Source: Pseudomonas entomophila L48 (GTDB lineage: Bacteria > Pseudomonadota > Gammaproteobacteria > Pseudomonadales > Pseudomonadaceae). From it: DNA of 64,000 bases. The stretch is taken from contig NC_008027.1 of assembly GCF_000026105.1 (NCBI RefSeq), positions 3,176,501-3,240,500 of the forward strand. The letters run 5' to 3'. The notes beneath the pieces were generated by a model, which was not told the DNA's origin, did not search any database, and saw only the letters and a list, made by a program, of their open reading frames with translations. Each line of letters begins with the position of its first letter. Positions within the stretch are counted from its first letter, which is position 1. The translations under genes were made by a program, and so were the position numbers. Shown here in pieces: positions 9,661 to 16,865 of this stretch.

Positions 9661-9731
9661 TGTAGGAGTGGCTTCAGCCGCGATCACCTGCGAAGCGGGT
9701 GCCCTCATCGCGGCTGAAGCCGCTCCTGCAG
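9661..9731. repeat. REP pair, GTAGGAGYGGCTTCAGCC type
   Basis: Two inverted copies of the same REP type as at 6634 lie between the LuxR-family gene and the HAD phosphatase gene. The left copy has a T in GTAGGAGTGG and the right copy ends CCTGCAG, so the outer base pairs are slightly degenerate. Confidence 0.85.
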
Positions 9732-9839
9732 AGAACGCGGCTCCCGCCGCGCACAACTGAAACGTTTCACAACCACCCACCGGTTGCGGCTAGAATCCCC
9801 TGGACCACCCACTGTGCAATCGCCTCGCCAGGATACCCG

Positions 9840-10517
9840 ATGCTGACCGCCCTGCTGTTCGACCTCGATGGGACCCTCACCGATACCGACACCCTGCACC
9901 TGCAGGCTTTCCGCAAGCTGCTGCACGACCATGACGGCCGCGCCCTGACCCAGGAGCAGTTCGACACGCAGGTCAGCGGGCGCTCCAACGGCCTGCTGTT
10001 CGCTGACCTGTTCCCGCAGGCGGACACCGCGGAACGCCAGAGGCTGGCGGAGCGCAAAGAGGCGCTGTTCCGCGAGCTGTCACCGAGCCTGTCGCCGCTG
10101 CCCGGCCTGCTCGACCTGCTGGCGCACGCCGAACAGCACGGTATCGGCATGTGCGTGGTGACCAACGCACCGCGCCTGAACGCTGAGCACATGCTGGGCG
10201 CCATGGGCCTGGACGAGCGCTTCAAGCATGTGCTGGTCGCGGACGAGCTGGAACGCCCCAAGCCCGACCCGCTGCCCTACCTCACCGGCCTGCAACGTCT
10301 GGGGGCCAACGCTGGCCAGGCACTGGCCTTCGAGGACTCGCTGCCAGGCGTCAAGGCGGCCGTCGATGCCGGGATCTTCACCGTGGGGCTGGCGACCACC
10401 CAGCCTGCCGAGCGGCTGCTCGAAGCCGGGGCGCAGCTGGTGATCGCGGACTACGATGATCCACGCTTGTGGGCGCTGATCGAGCAGATGCAAACGCAAG
10501 TGCGCGATGTTCTGTAG
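9840..10517 (+). CDS. HAD-superfamily phosphatase (beta-phosphoglucomutase / phosphoglycolate phosphatase-like)
   Basis: A 225-residue haloacid dehalogenase-type hydrolase. The nucleophile motif DLDGT is at residues 8-12, motif II is VVTNAP (about 103-108) and KPDP plus FEDSLPG supply the Lys and acidic motifs III and IV. The cap is the helical C1 type found in phosphoglycolate phosphatase and beta-phosphoglucomutase relatives. The substrate is not known. The frame extends upstream to 9699 through a REP, so I chose the ATG at 9840, which has AGGA six bases before it and puts the nucleophile at the usual place. Its TAG stop codon lies inside the next REP. Confidence 0.88.
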   Translation: MLTALLFDLDGTLTDTDTLHLQAFRKLLHDHDGRALTQEQFDTQVSGRSNGLLFADLFPQADTAERQRLAERKEALFRELSPSLSPLPGLLDLLAHAEQHGIGMCVVTNAPRLNAEHMLGAMGLDERFKHVLVADELERPKPDPLPYLTGLQRLGANAGQALAFEDSLPGVKAAVDAGIFTVGLATTQPAERLLEAGAQLVIADYDDPRLWALIEQMQTQVRDVL

Positions 10518-10597
10518 GAGCGGCTTCAGCCGCGATGCGGGCATCGCGGTATTGGGCACCCGCTTTGCGGGTGATCGCGGCTGAAGCCGCTCCTACA
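10513..10597. repeat. REP pair overlapping a stop codon
   Basis: Inverted REP copies of the GGCTTCAGCC type flank an inner GGGCACCC/GGGTG region. The TAG of the HAD gene (10515-10517) is the TAG of the GTAGGAGC head of the left copy. Confidence 0.9.
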
Positions 10598-10727
10598 ACG
10601 GTCGTATCAGGCCAACGGGGCACGGGGCACCGCCCCTCACCATTCGTCGGCCACGTACAGGCCACTGTCGATTCCATCGCCATCCCATTCGACCACAGGT
10701 TGAACCCCTCAACCTGGAGTCGCCCCC

Positions 10728-11450
10728 ATGACCCACCCCAAGCACGCCGTGGTCTCGCGCAGCCAATGGCTCGCCGCCCGGCAGCAACTATGGCTGCACG
10801 AAAAGGCCTTCACCCACCAGCGCGACGAACTGGCCGCCGCCCGCCGCGCCTTGCCTTGGGTGAAGGTCGAGCAGGATTACCGCTTCCACGGCCCTGACGG
10901 CGAGCTCGGCCTCGATGGGCTGTTCGCCGGCCGCAGCCAACTGCTGGTCTACCATTTCATGTTCGCCGAAGGCTGGCAGGAAGGCTGCCCGGGCTGTTCC
11001 TTCCTGGCCGACCATTTCGACGGCGCCAACCTGCATCTGGCGCATCACGACGTGTCGTTGGTCGCGGTGTCCCGCGCGCCTTATGCCGAGTTCCAGGCGT
11101 TTCGCCAGCGCATGGGCTGGCGCTTCCCTTGGTTCTCGTCCCACGGCAGCCGCTTCAACCAGGACTTCGGCGTGAGCGTCGCCACCGATGGCACAGCCCA
11201 GTACAACTACGAGCCCTACACGGGCAGCGAAAATGAGCTGCCCGGGCTGAGCGCCTTCTATCGCGACCCGGATGGCAGCCTCTACCACACCTACTCCACC
11301 TATGCCCGTGGCCTGGACATCCTGGTCAACGCCTACAACTTCCTCGACCTGGCGCCAATGGGCCGCAACGAAGCTGGCACGATGGACTGGGTGCGCCACC
11401 ACGACCGCTACGAAGGCGCCGACGCCAAGCCGCACTGCTGCGCGAAATGA
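10728..11450 (+). CDS. DUF899 family thioredoxin-like protein
   Basis: A 240-residue protein that looks like the DUF899 family: an N-terminal helical part, then a thioredoxin-like core with the GCPGCSF motif at about residues 85-91. Members are cytosolic and of unknown function; the paired cysteines suggest a redox role, which is inference. The start ATG has TGGAG about ten bases upstream. The stop is one base away from the stop of the convergent transporter gene. Confidence 0.85.
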   Translation: MTHPKHAVVSRSQWLAARQQLWLHEKAFTHQRDELAAARRALPWVKVEQDYRFHGPDGELGLDGLFAGRSQLLVYHFMFAEGWQEGCPGCSFLADHFDGANLHLAHHDVSLVAVSRAPYAEFQAFRQRMGWRFPWFSSHGSRFNQDFGVSVATDGTAQYNYEPYTGSENELPGLSAFYRDPDGSLYHTYSTYARGLDILVNAYNFLDLAPMGRNEAGTMDWVRHHDRYEGADAKPHCCAK

Positions 11451-11451
11451 G

Positions 11452-12441
11452 TCAGGACGCCACCGCCTCGTTGCGGGCCTCGTCCCGCGCCGCGTAGCGC
11501 TGGGCCAGCACCGCGCAGACCATCAGCTGGATCTGGTGGAACAGCATCAACGGCAGGATCATCGCCCCGATGCCCCCGCCGACGAACAACACCTGGGCCA
11601 TCGGCACGCCGGTGGCCAGGCTTTTCTTGGAGCCCGCGAACAGGATGGTGATGCGATCCTCGACGTTGAACCCGAACACGCGCCCGAGCAAGCGCGTGCC
11701 CAGCAGCACCACCGCCAGCAGGATGCCGCACACCGCGAACAGCCCCGCCAGATGCTGCGCCGAGACGCTGTGCCACAGCCCGGTGACCACCGCTTCGCTG
11801 AAAGCGGTGTAGACCACCAGCAGGATCGAACCCTGGTCGACCATTTTCAACCAGCGGGCATTGCGCCGGACCCAATCGCCGATCCAGCGGCGGGCGATCT
11901 GCCCGGCGACGAAGGGCACCAGCAGCTGGAGGGTGATCTTGAGCACGGCATCCAGCCCCGACCCGGTGTCACCGGAGGCACCGAGCAGCATCATCACCAG
12001 CAGCGGCGTGAGGAAGATCCCCAGCAGGCTGGATGCCGCGGCGCTGCAAATGGCCGCCGGCACGTTGCCACGGGCCAGCGAGGTGAAGGCGATCGCCGAC
12101 TGCACCGTGGCCGGCAGCGCACACAGGTACAACACCCCCAGGTACAGCTCGTTGCCCACCAATGGCACGAACAGCGGCTTGAACGCCATGCCGAGCAAGG
12201 GGAACAGCACGAAGGTGCAGGCGAATACCAGCAGGTGCAGGCGCCAATGGCCGGCGCCGGCGATGATGGCCTCGCGCGACAGCTTGGCGCCGTGCAGGAA
12301 GAACAGCAGGCCGATGGCCAGGTTGGTCAGCCAGCCGAACAGCACCGCGCCCTCGCCCGAGCAAGGCAGCACGGTGGCGATGAACACCACCCCGAGCAAC
12401 GCCAGGGTGAAGTTGTCGAAAAGCATGCGCAAATACTTCAT
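11452..12441 (-). CDS. Bile acid:sodium symporter-like membrane carrier (YfeH type)
   Basis: About 329 residues with roughly nine or ten hydrophobic segments. It resembles the SBF-like branch (YfeH/PF13593 type) of the BASS carriers, with the typical crossover region LPATVQSAIAFTSLARGN (about residues 109-126). Substrates of bacterial members are mostly unknown organic anions; here no neighbour helps. I chose the ATG at 12441 (MKYLRMLFDNF) because the longer frame to 12552 has no membrane-protein character in its first 37 residues. GTG at 12444 would be an equally close alternative. Confidence 0.85.
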   Translation of the reverse strand: MKYLRMLFDNFTLALLGVVFIATVLPCSGEGAVLFGWLTNLAIGLLFFLHGAKLSREAIIAGAGHWRLHLLVFACTFVLFPLLGMAFKPLFVPLVGNELYLGVLYLCALPATVQSAIAFTSLARGNVPAAICSAAASSLLGIFLTPLLVMMLLGASGDTGSGLDAVLKITLQLLVPFVAGQIARRWIGDWVRRNARWLKMVDQGSILLVVYTAFSEAVVTGLWHSVSAQHLAGLFAVCGILLAVVLLGTRLLGRVFGFNVEDRITILFAGSKKSLATGVPMAQVLFVGGGIGAMILPLMLFHQIQLMVCAVLAQRYAARDEARNEAVAS

Positions 12442-12608
12442 CACGTATTCCGTCTTGTCATTGTGCAAGCCCGGACGATAAGGTCTGCGCTTTTCCCGCG
12501 CTAACGCCGGAACCCCTGGCAATGTCGCCCAACGGACACCGGGGCAGGCCACAGGCCACCGATGTTCGGTACTTTCCCGCAGCGCAATTCGACAAGGACT
12601 GCTTTCCC

Positions 12609-13748
12609 ATGAAACACACCCGCCACCTCTGCCTCACCGCCACCCTGGCGCTGGTCAGCCTGCCCACCCTGGCCGACAGCCTGCAATCGACGGTCGATGG
12701 CGTCATCCAGCCACTGATGCGCGAGCAAGGCATCGCCGGCATGGCCGTGGCCCTCTACGTCAATGGCGAGTCGCACTACTTCAACTACGGCTACGCGAAC
12801 AAGCAGGAAAAACAAGCGGTGACCCGCGACACACTGTTCGAAGTCGGTTCGGTGAGCAAGACCTACACCGCCACCCTGGCCGCCCTGGCCGGCGCCGAAG
12901 GCAAGCTCGACCTCGCCGCGCCCGCCAGCCGCTACCAGCCGGCCCTGGCCGGTACGCCCATCGGCAGCGCCAGCGTGCTGGAACTGGGGGCCTACAGCGG
13001 CGACTGCCTGCCGTTGCAATTCCCGGACGAAGTGCAGACCGACGAGCAGGTCCTGGCCTTCTACCAGCACTGGCAGCGCCGGTTCGAACACGGCACCATG
13101 CGCTGCTACTCGAACCCCAGCCTGGGCCTGTTCGGCAACCTGGCGGCGCGCGCGCAACAACGTCCGTTTGCCGAAGTGATGACCCAGGATGTGCTGCCAC
13201 GACTGGGCCTGCATCACACCTACCTGGAGGTGCCGGCCAACGCTCGCGGGCTGTATGCCCAAGGCTACGACGCCGCCGACAAGCCGGTGCGGGTCGGCCC
13301 CGGCCCCTTCGCCGACGAAGCCTATGGCATCAAGACCAGCGCCAGCGACATGCTGCGCTACGTCCAACTGCAGGTGCGGCCGAACGAACTCGACCCGGCG
13401 CTGCGCAAGGCCATCGCCATCACCCACGCCGGCTACTTCCAGGTCGGCGCCATGACCCAGGGCCTGGGCTGGGAGCGCTACCCGTATCCGGTGGCCCTGG
13501 ACACCTTGCTGGCGGGCAATGGCGCCAACATGATCCGCGAGCCCCAGGCCACCAAGGCCCTGGTCCCCAGCCTCCCCGCCGAGCCCGCCGCCTGGTACAA
13601 CAAGACCGGCGCCACCAACGGTTTCGGCGCCTATATCGCCTTCGTGCCCTCGAAGCAGATGGGCATTGTCCTGCTCGCCAACCGCAACTATCCCAACGAG
13701 GAACGCGTGCGCGCCGCCCAACGCATCCTCGCCAGCCTGGAGCGCTGA
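12609..13748 (+). CDS. ampC: Class C (AmpC-type) beta-lactamase
   Basis: A 379-residue periplasmic serine beta-lactamase. Residues 1-22 form a signal peptide ending LPTLADS. The three active-site motifs are present: S81-V-S-K84, Y167-S-N169 and K332-T-G334, with the segment LPLQFPDEV at 134-142 that is typical of AmpC. It would hydrolyse beta-lactams through an acyl-enzyme. The start ATG is preceded by AAGGA at about ten bases, and a longer frame to 12522 would hide the signal peptide. No ampR-type regulator lies next to it; the gene is followed after 3 bases by a GST gene, probably in one transcript. Confidence 0.93.
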   Translation: MKHTRHLCLTATLALVSLPTLADSLQSTVDGVIQPLMREQGIAGMAVALYVNGESHYFNYGYANKQEKQAVTRDTLFEVGSVSKTYTATLAALAGAEGKLDLAAPASRYQPALAGTPIGSASVLELGAYSGDCLPLQFPDEVQTDEQVLAFYQHWQRRFEHGTMRCYSNPSLGLFGNLAARAQQRPFAEVMTQDVLPRLGLHHTYLEVPANARGLYAQGYDAADKPVRVGPGPFADEAYGIKTSASDMLRYVQLQVRPNELDPALRKAIAITHAGYFQVGAMTQGLGWERYPYPVALDTLLAGNGANMIREPQATKALVPSLPAEPAAWYNKTGATNGFGAYIAFVPSKQMGIVLLANRNYPNEERVRAAQRILASLER

Positions 13749-13751
13749 AAC

Positions 13752-14375
13752 ATGTTGAGAATCCTCGGCAAGGCTTCATCGATCAATGTGCGCAAGGTGC
13801 TGTGGACCTGCACCGAGCTGGGCCTGCCCTATCAACGCGAAGACTGGGGCAGCGGCTTCCAGGCCACCGACACGCCGGAATTCCTGGCCCTGAACCCCAA
13901 CGCCATGGTGCCGGTGATCGTTGACGGCGACTTCGTGCTGTGGGAGTCGAACAGCATCCTGCGCTACCTGGTCAACGCGCATGGCGGCGCCCACCTCTAC
14001 CCTGCCGCGCCGCGCGCCCGCGCCGCCGTCGACCAATGGCTGGACTGGCAGGCCACCGACCTCAACGACGCCTGGCGCTATCCGTTCATGTCCCTGGTGC
14101 GCCATTCCCCCGCGCACCAGGACCCTGCATTGCTGGCCGCTGCGAGCGCCCAGTGGACCGCGCGGATGCGCCTGCTCGAACAGCGTCTGCAAGCCACCAA
14201 CGCGTATGTGGCCGGCAGCGACTTCAGCCTGGCCGACGTGGCCATCGGCCTGTCGCTCAACCGCTGGCGCCGTACGCCGCTGGAGCACCCGCCACTGCCA
14301 GCGCTGGAGGCGTATCACGCGCGCCTGCGCCAGCGCGCGGGCTTCCTCGAGCACGGCGACAATGGAACCCCATGA
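13752..14375 (+). CDS. Glutathione S-transferase family protein
   Basis: A 207-residue soluble GST: an N-terminal thioredoxin-like domain (residues 1-80) with the conserved NAMVPVI cis-proline and the ESNSILRYL glutathione-binding segment, and a C-terminal helical domain with ADVAIG (about 160-165). Substrate is unknown. It begins three bases after the ampC stop, and the GGAG at the end of ampC serves as its ribosome-binding site, so the pair are probably co-transcribed and translationally linked. Confidence 0.88.
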   Translation: MLRILGKASSINVRKVLWTCTELGLPYQREDWGSGFQATDTPEFLALNPNAMVPVIVDGDFVLWESNSILRYLVNAHGGAHLYPAAPRARAAVDQWLDWQATDLNDAWRYPFMSLVRHSPAHQDPALLAAASAQWTARMRLLEQRLQATNAYVAGSDFSLADVAIGLSLNRWRRTPLEHPPLPALEAYHARLRQRAGFLEHGDNGTP

Positions 14376-14433
14376 ACTAAAAGCAGGATTGTCCGACAAG
14401 ATGTAGTGCTAAAAAATATTCACTACAAAACTG

Positions 14434-14463
14434 TTGACGCCCTTCCCGGGCCTTGTGCATGAT
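14434..14463 (+). promoter_or_regulatory. Putative sigma-70 promoter
   Basis: TTGACG at 14434-14439 and CATGAT at 14458-14463 are separated by 18 bases, and point towards the gene at 14686. A 6-bp inverted repeat, GTAGTG-12-CACTAC (14403-14426), lies just upstream and might be an operator. Confidence 0.55.
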
Positions 14464-14469
14464 GAGGCC

Positions 14470-14685
14470 GTCTCCCCGATCGGGAGCGGTGGCAAGGGTG
14501 TTCCAGACGGCCTGCGCGGTAACGCAGGCCGTCCGTGGAGAGGGAAACTGCCCAGAAGGCAGCGTGAGAAAGCCCCTGTTGCGATGCTGCTGTAGCAGCC
14601 TTGGTTAGTGCGCTACATGGTGTAGCGCCGAATGTGAACTTCACCTGCGAAATTCACCGACGAATAGAGTAATGGGGGCTTTGAT
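14470..14685 (+). promoter_or_regulatory. Long, strongly folded 5' leader of the small protein gene
   Basis: The ~215 bases between the putative promoter and the ATG at 14686 contain no coding frame that I can support but at least three clean hairpins: an 11-bp perfect stem with loop CGGTAA (14506-14533), CTGCC-5-GGCAG near 14550, and an 8-bp perfect stem with loop TGG (14610-14628). A weaker one lies near 14472-14486. The stretch could be a cis-acting regulatory leader or carry an independent small RNA. I do not recognise any known riboswitch class in it. Confidence 0.5.
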
Positions 14686-15018
14686 ATGATGAACCTGAAC
14701 AACAATCCGACCATCCACCAACTGGCCCAGCTGTTCGCCGCGCGCAAGGACAGCCTCGACGACCACCTGCTGTGGGTCAGCCAGTCCGGCGAGGTCCGCC
14801 TGGACCGCCTGCCGCCCAACACGGTCGAAGCCGAATTCGAATCGCACATGCCCAGCATGCGCGCCCGCTTCAAGGTCTACCGCCGTGGCCAGGGCTACGT
14901 CGGCAAGAAGGCCGCCGCCGACACTACCTTCGTCGGCCGCGTGCTCCAGACCCTGCAACAAGAATGGCCTGCGGCCCGTGAGCGGCAAGCAATCAAGGTG
15001 ATCGACTCGCTGAACTGA
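14686..15018 (+). CDS. Small unknown protein, 110 residues
   Basis: I do not recognise the family. The protein begins MMNLNNNPTIHQLAQ, is soluble and basic toward its C-terminus, and has no signal peptide, membrane segment or nucleotide-binding motif. The segment LLWVSQSGEVRLDRLP looks like two short beta strands, and GKKAAADTTFVGRVLQTLQQ like a helix. A GGGGG about seven bases before the ATG serves as ribosome-binding site. It stands alone between a putative sigma-70 promoter with a structured leader and a rho-independent terminator, so it is a monocistronic, individually regulated gene. Confidence 0.75.
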   Translation: MMNLNNNPTIHQLAQLFAARKDSLDDHLLWVSQSGEVRLDRLPPNTVEAEFESHMPSMRARFKVYRRGQGYVGKKAAADTTFVGRVLQTLQQEWPAARERQAIKVIDSLN

Positions 15019-15050
15019 AACAGGTTCAACCAGTAGTACGCCGCTTCTTG

Positions 15051-15075
15051 AGCCCGGCCTAACCGCCGGGCTTTT
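15051..15075 (+). terminator. Rho-independent terminator
   Basis: AGCCCGG and CCGGGCT form a 7-bp GC-rich stem followed by TTTTT, 32 bases after the stop of the 14686 gene. Confidence 0.85.
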
Positions 15076-15088
15076 TCATGCCTGCTAG

Positions 15089-15189
15089 TGTCCTGTCTCG
15101 GAAATAAGCTGTTCATTTTTGGCGGCGTCTTGGGCGCCCGGCCGGCGTTGCCACTCGCCAAAAAGTGAACGTATTTCCGAGACAGGGCA
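15089..15189. mobile_element. 101-bp MITE-like element with long terminal inverted repeats
   Basis: Imperfect inverted arms of about 35 bp (15089-15123 and 15155-15189) share the core CTGTCTCGGAAATA and flank a GC-rich centre. CTAG stands directly outside both ends (15085-15088 and 15190-15193) and fits the four-base YTAR target duplication of IS5-type transposons. It has no coding capacity. It lies between a terminator and the truncated haemoglobin gene, where it could also act as a hairpin in the mRNA leader. Confidence 0.7.
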
Positions 15190-15223
15190 CTAGAATACTG
15201 CTCTTTTCATCAAGGAGCGCCCG

Positions 15224-15646
15224 ATGAACACCCCTGCCTTCGGCACCGATGACGCCTCCTACCAGGCCGCTGGCGGCATCGATGGCCTGCGCCGCTTGGT
15301 CGATGACTTCTACCGGCTGATGGAGCAAAACCCGGCAGCCGCCAGCGTGCGCCGCATGCACCCGGACGACCTGTCCGGCTCGCGTGACAAGCTGGCGTGC
15401 TTTCTCAGCGGCTGGTTGGGCGGGCCGCGCCTGTACAGCGAACGCTACGGTTCGATCGCCATCCCTTCGTTCCACGCCCAATGGCCGATCAGCGAAGCCC
15501 ACTCCGCCATCTGGCTCGACTGCATGGCCCAGGCCATTGCCCTGCAACCCTGGTCAGGCGAGTTCGCCGAGTACCTGCTGCGTCAGCTGCGGGTGCCTGC
15601 CGAGCGCATCGTCCAGGCCAGCCGCAACCGCCACGCTCAGGCCTGA
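15224..15646 (+). CDS. Group II truncated haemoglobin
   Basis: A 140-residue globin of the 2-on-2 type. The pattern GWLGGPRLYSERYG (about residues 65-78), the His in PSFHAQWPI as proximal haem ligand, and AIWLDCMAQA (about 94-103) are typical of group II (TrHbO). Such proteins bind O2 or react with nitric oxide and peroxides in the cytoplasm; the role here is unproven. AAGGAG is eight bases before the ATG. The 3' end overlaps the convergent gene by 10 bases. Confidence 0.9.
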   Translation: MNTPAFGTDDASYQAAGGIDGLRRLVDDFYRLMEQNPAAASVRRMHPDDLSGSRDKLACFLSGWLGGPRLYSERYGSIAIPSFHAQWPISEAHSAIWLDCMAQAIALQPWSGEFAEYLLRQLRVPAERIVQASRNRHAQA

Positions 15647-15942
15647 AGCCGCCGCGGCAGCAGCTCCGGCAGCGGCAACGCGCCGGTGGCCAGCGCACGG
15701 GCGCGATCCACACCCCAGACCAGCGCACGGGTCATGGTCTCGCCGGGGCGCGCGGGGTAGTACTCCTCCAGCAAGGCCTTGCCGTTGCTGGCATACAACC
15801 CGAGAAACAACTGTGTAGCGCCAAGACGCGACAAACGCACCTGCACATCGAGGCTGGTGCCGTCGCTCAGTTCTTCGTCGTGGCTGCGGCTGTGCAGTTG
15901 CGCATCGGCCCACTGCCAGTAGGTCTCTTCCCTGATTCGCAT
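15637..15942 (-). CDS. Hypothetical protein, about 101 residues
   Basis: Family not recognised. The protein (MRIREETYWQWADAQL...) has no signal peptide or membrane segment, and is rich in aromatic and acidic residues at its N-terminus with an Arg/Leu-rich tail. A TTG at 15951 could also start it, but the ATG at 15942 lies 11 bases after GGAG. Its 3' end overlaps the end of the haemoglobin gene by 10 bases on the opposite strand. Codon use is like its neighbours, which supports a real gene. Confidence 0.65.
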   Translation of the reverse strand: MRIREETYWQWADAQLHSRSHDEELSDGTSLDVQVRLSRLGATQLFLGLYASNGKALLEEYYPARPGETMTRALVWGVDRARALATGALPLPELLPRRLQA

Positions 15943-16045
15943 TGAAATCAATACTCCGTTTGGTCAAATGCCGCGCAAGAAAAACACAGTCGCAAGCCTG
16001 CGGCGAGGGCGACACACCGATACCATGAGCAGGATCAAGGAATGC

Positions 16046-16071
16046 AAAAAAAACCCCGCCGTTGGGCGGGG
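16046..16071 (-). terminator. Rho-independent terminator
   Basis: On the minus strand CCCCGCC and GGCGGGG form a 7-bp stem with a four-base loop, followed by eight T. It lies 17 bases after the stop of the 62-residue protein gene. Confidence 0.88.
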
Positions 16072-16087
16072 CGTTGTGTGTGTCGGC

Positions 16088-16276
16088 TTACTTCCTGGCG
16101 GGGAAACGAGGCGTGAAGCGACCTTTCTTGGCGCGCTGCAGGTGTGCCGGTGGCAACTGCTCGGTCTCGTCCAGGGTCATGTTGGCGAAGCCCAGGCGCA
16201 AGAACGACTGCCCGCAGCGCACCTGGTTGTTGATCGGGAAAGCATCGTTCAGGTCTTCGAAATAGGATTCGCTCAT
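16088..16276 (-). CDS. Small hypothetical protein, 62 residues
   Basis: A short protein (MSESYFEDLNDAFPINNQV...) with an acidic N-terminal half and a basic tail (KKGRFTPRFPARK). No known domain is recognised. A good ribosome-binding site (GAGGGAG, seven bases before ATG) and the terminator directly downstream support it as a real, separately transcribed gene. The acidic-then-basic layout could suit a small nucleic-acid- or protein-binding factor, but that is a guess. Confidence 0.75.
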   Translation of the reverse strand: MSESYFEDLNDAFPINNQVRCGQSFLRLGFANMTLDETEQLPPAHLQRAKKGRFTPRFPARK

Positions 16277-16417
16277 GCCCAGACTCCCTCAAGCGGTGAC
16301 CGTGCCGACAAACAGCTCGTTTGCCTAGATAAACAGCGGTCCGATGAAGTGAGACTAGTTGGTCATTTGCAGACCTGTCGGACAATCCAGCATTCCCCGA
16401 CCGATGGCAAACTTACA

Positions 16418-16738
16418 TCACTTCAAGCGCACCGCCGTGCCGGTGGCGAAGACCACGACCATGCCACCTTGCACCGACGGCATGCTGATCTCGAAGTCCA
16501 CACCCACCACTGCATCGGCTTGCAACTGCCGTGCCCGCGCCTTGAGTTCCTCGGTGGCCTGCTCGCGGGCCTCCTTCAGTGCGCTCTCCAGGGTCTGCGA
16601 ACGGCCGCCGAAGAAGTCGCGAAAGCGTGCGAAGAAATCGCGCACGAAGTTGATCCCCTGCACCGATTCGGCGCTGACCACGCCGAGGTACTCGGCGACG
16701 GGGCGGCCTTCAAGCTGGCTGGTGGTGCTGATGATCAT
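16418..16738 (-). CDS. ybjQ: YbjQ family (UPF0145) protein
   Basis: A 106-residue protein of the YbjQ family, which folds as a pentameric barrel and is often labelled heavy-metal-binding although a function is unproven. The family pattern is clear: MIISTT at the N-terminus, EYLGVVSAESV (about 16-26), the helix AREQATEELKARARQLQADAVVGVDFE (in part, about 57-83) and a final VFATGTAVRL. AAGGAG lies seven bases before the ATG. It stands alone. Confidence 0.9.
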   Translation of the reverse strand: MIISTTSQLEGRPVAEYLGVVSAESVQGINFVRDFFARFRDFFGGRSQTLESALKEAREQATEELKARARQLQADAVVGVDFEISMPSVQGGMVVVFATGTAVRLK

Positions 16739-16786
16739 GGGCTTGCTCCTTACAAAAAGAAGGCGATGCTAACAAATTAAACGCAC

Positions 16787-16848
16787 GTAGGAGCCAGCCT
16801 TGCTGGCGAACCGCGGCGACGGGGTTCGCCAGCAAGGCTGGCTCCTAC
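16787..16848. repeat. Perfect inverted REP pair, GTAGGAGCCAGCC type
   Basis: Arms of 26 bp match perfectly around a 10-base centre. The arm sequence differs from the REPs at 6.6-10.6 kb but keeps the GTAGGAGC head and a self-complementary core (CCAGCCTTGCTGG). Confidence 0.92.
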
Positions 16849-16865
16849 GGGAATTGTGGCGTCTT

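Noticed and set aside
14470..14685. Cobalamin, FMN, TPP or RNase P RNA in the structured leader
   Set aside because: Neither the B12 box nor the FMN or TPP core motifs are present, and the RNase P helices cannot be laid out. Only the hairpins themselves can be supported.
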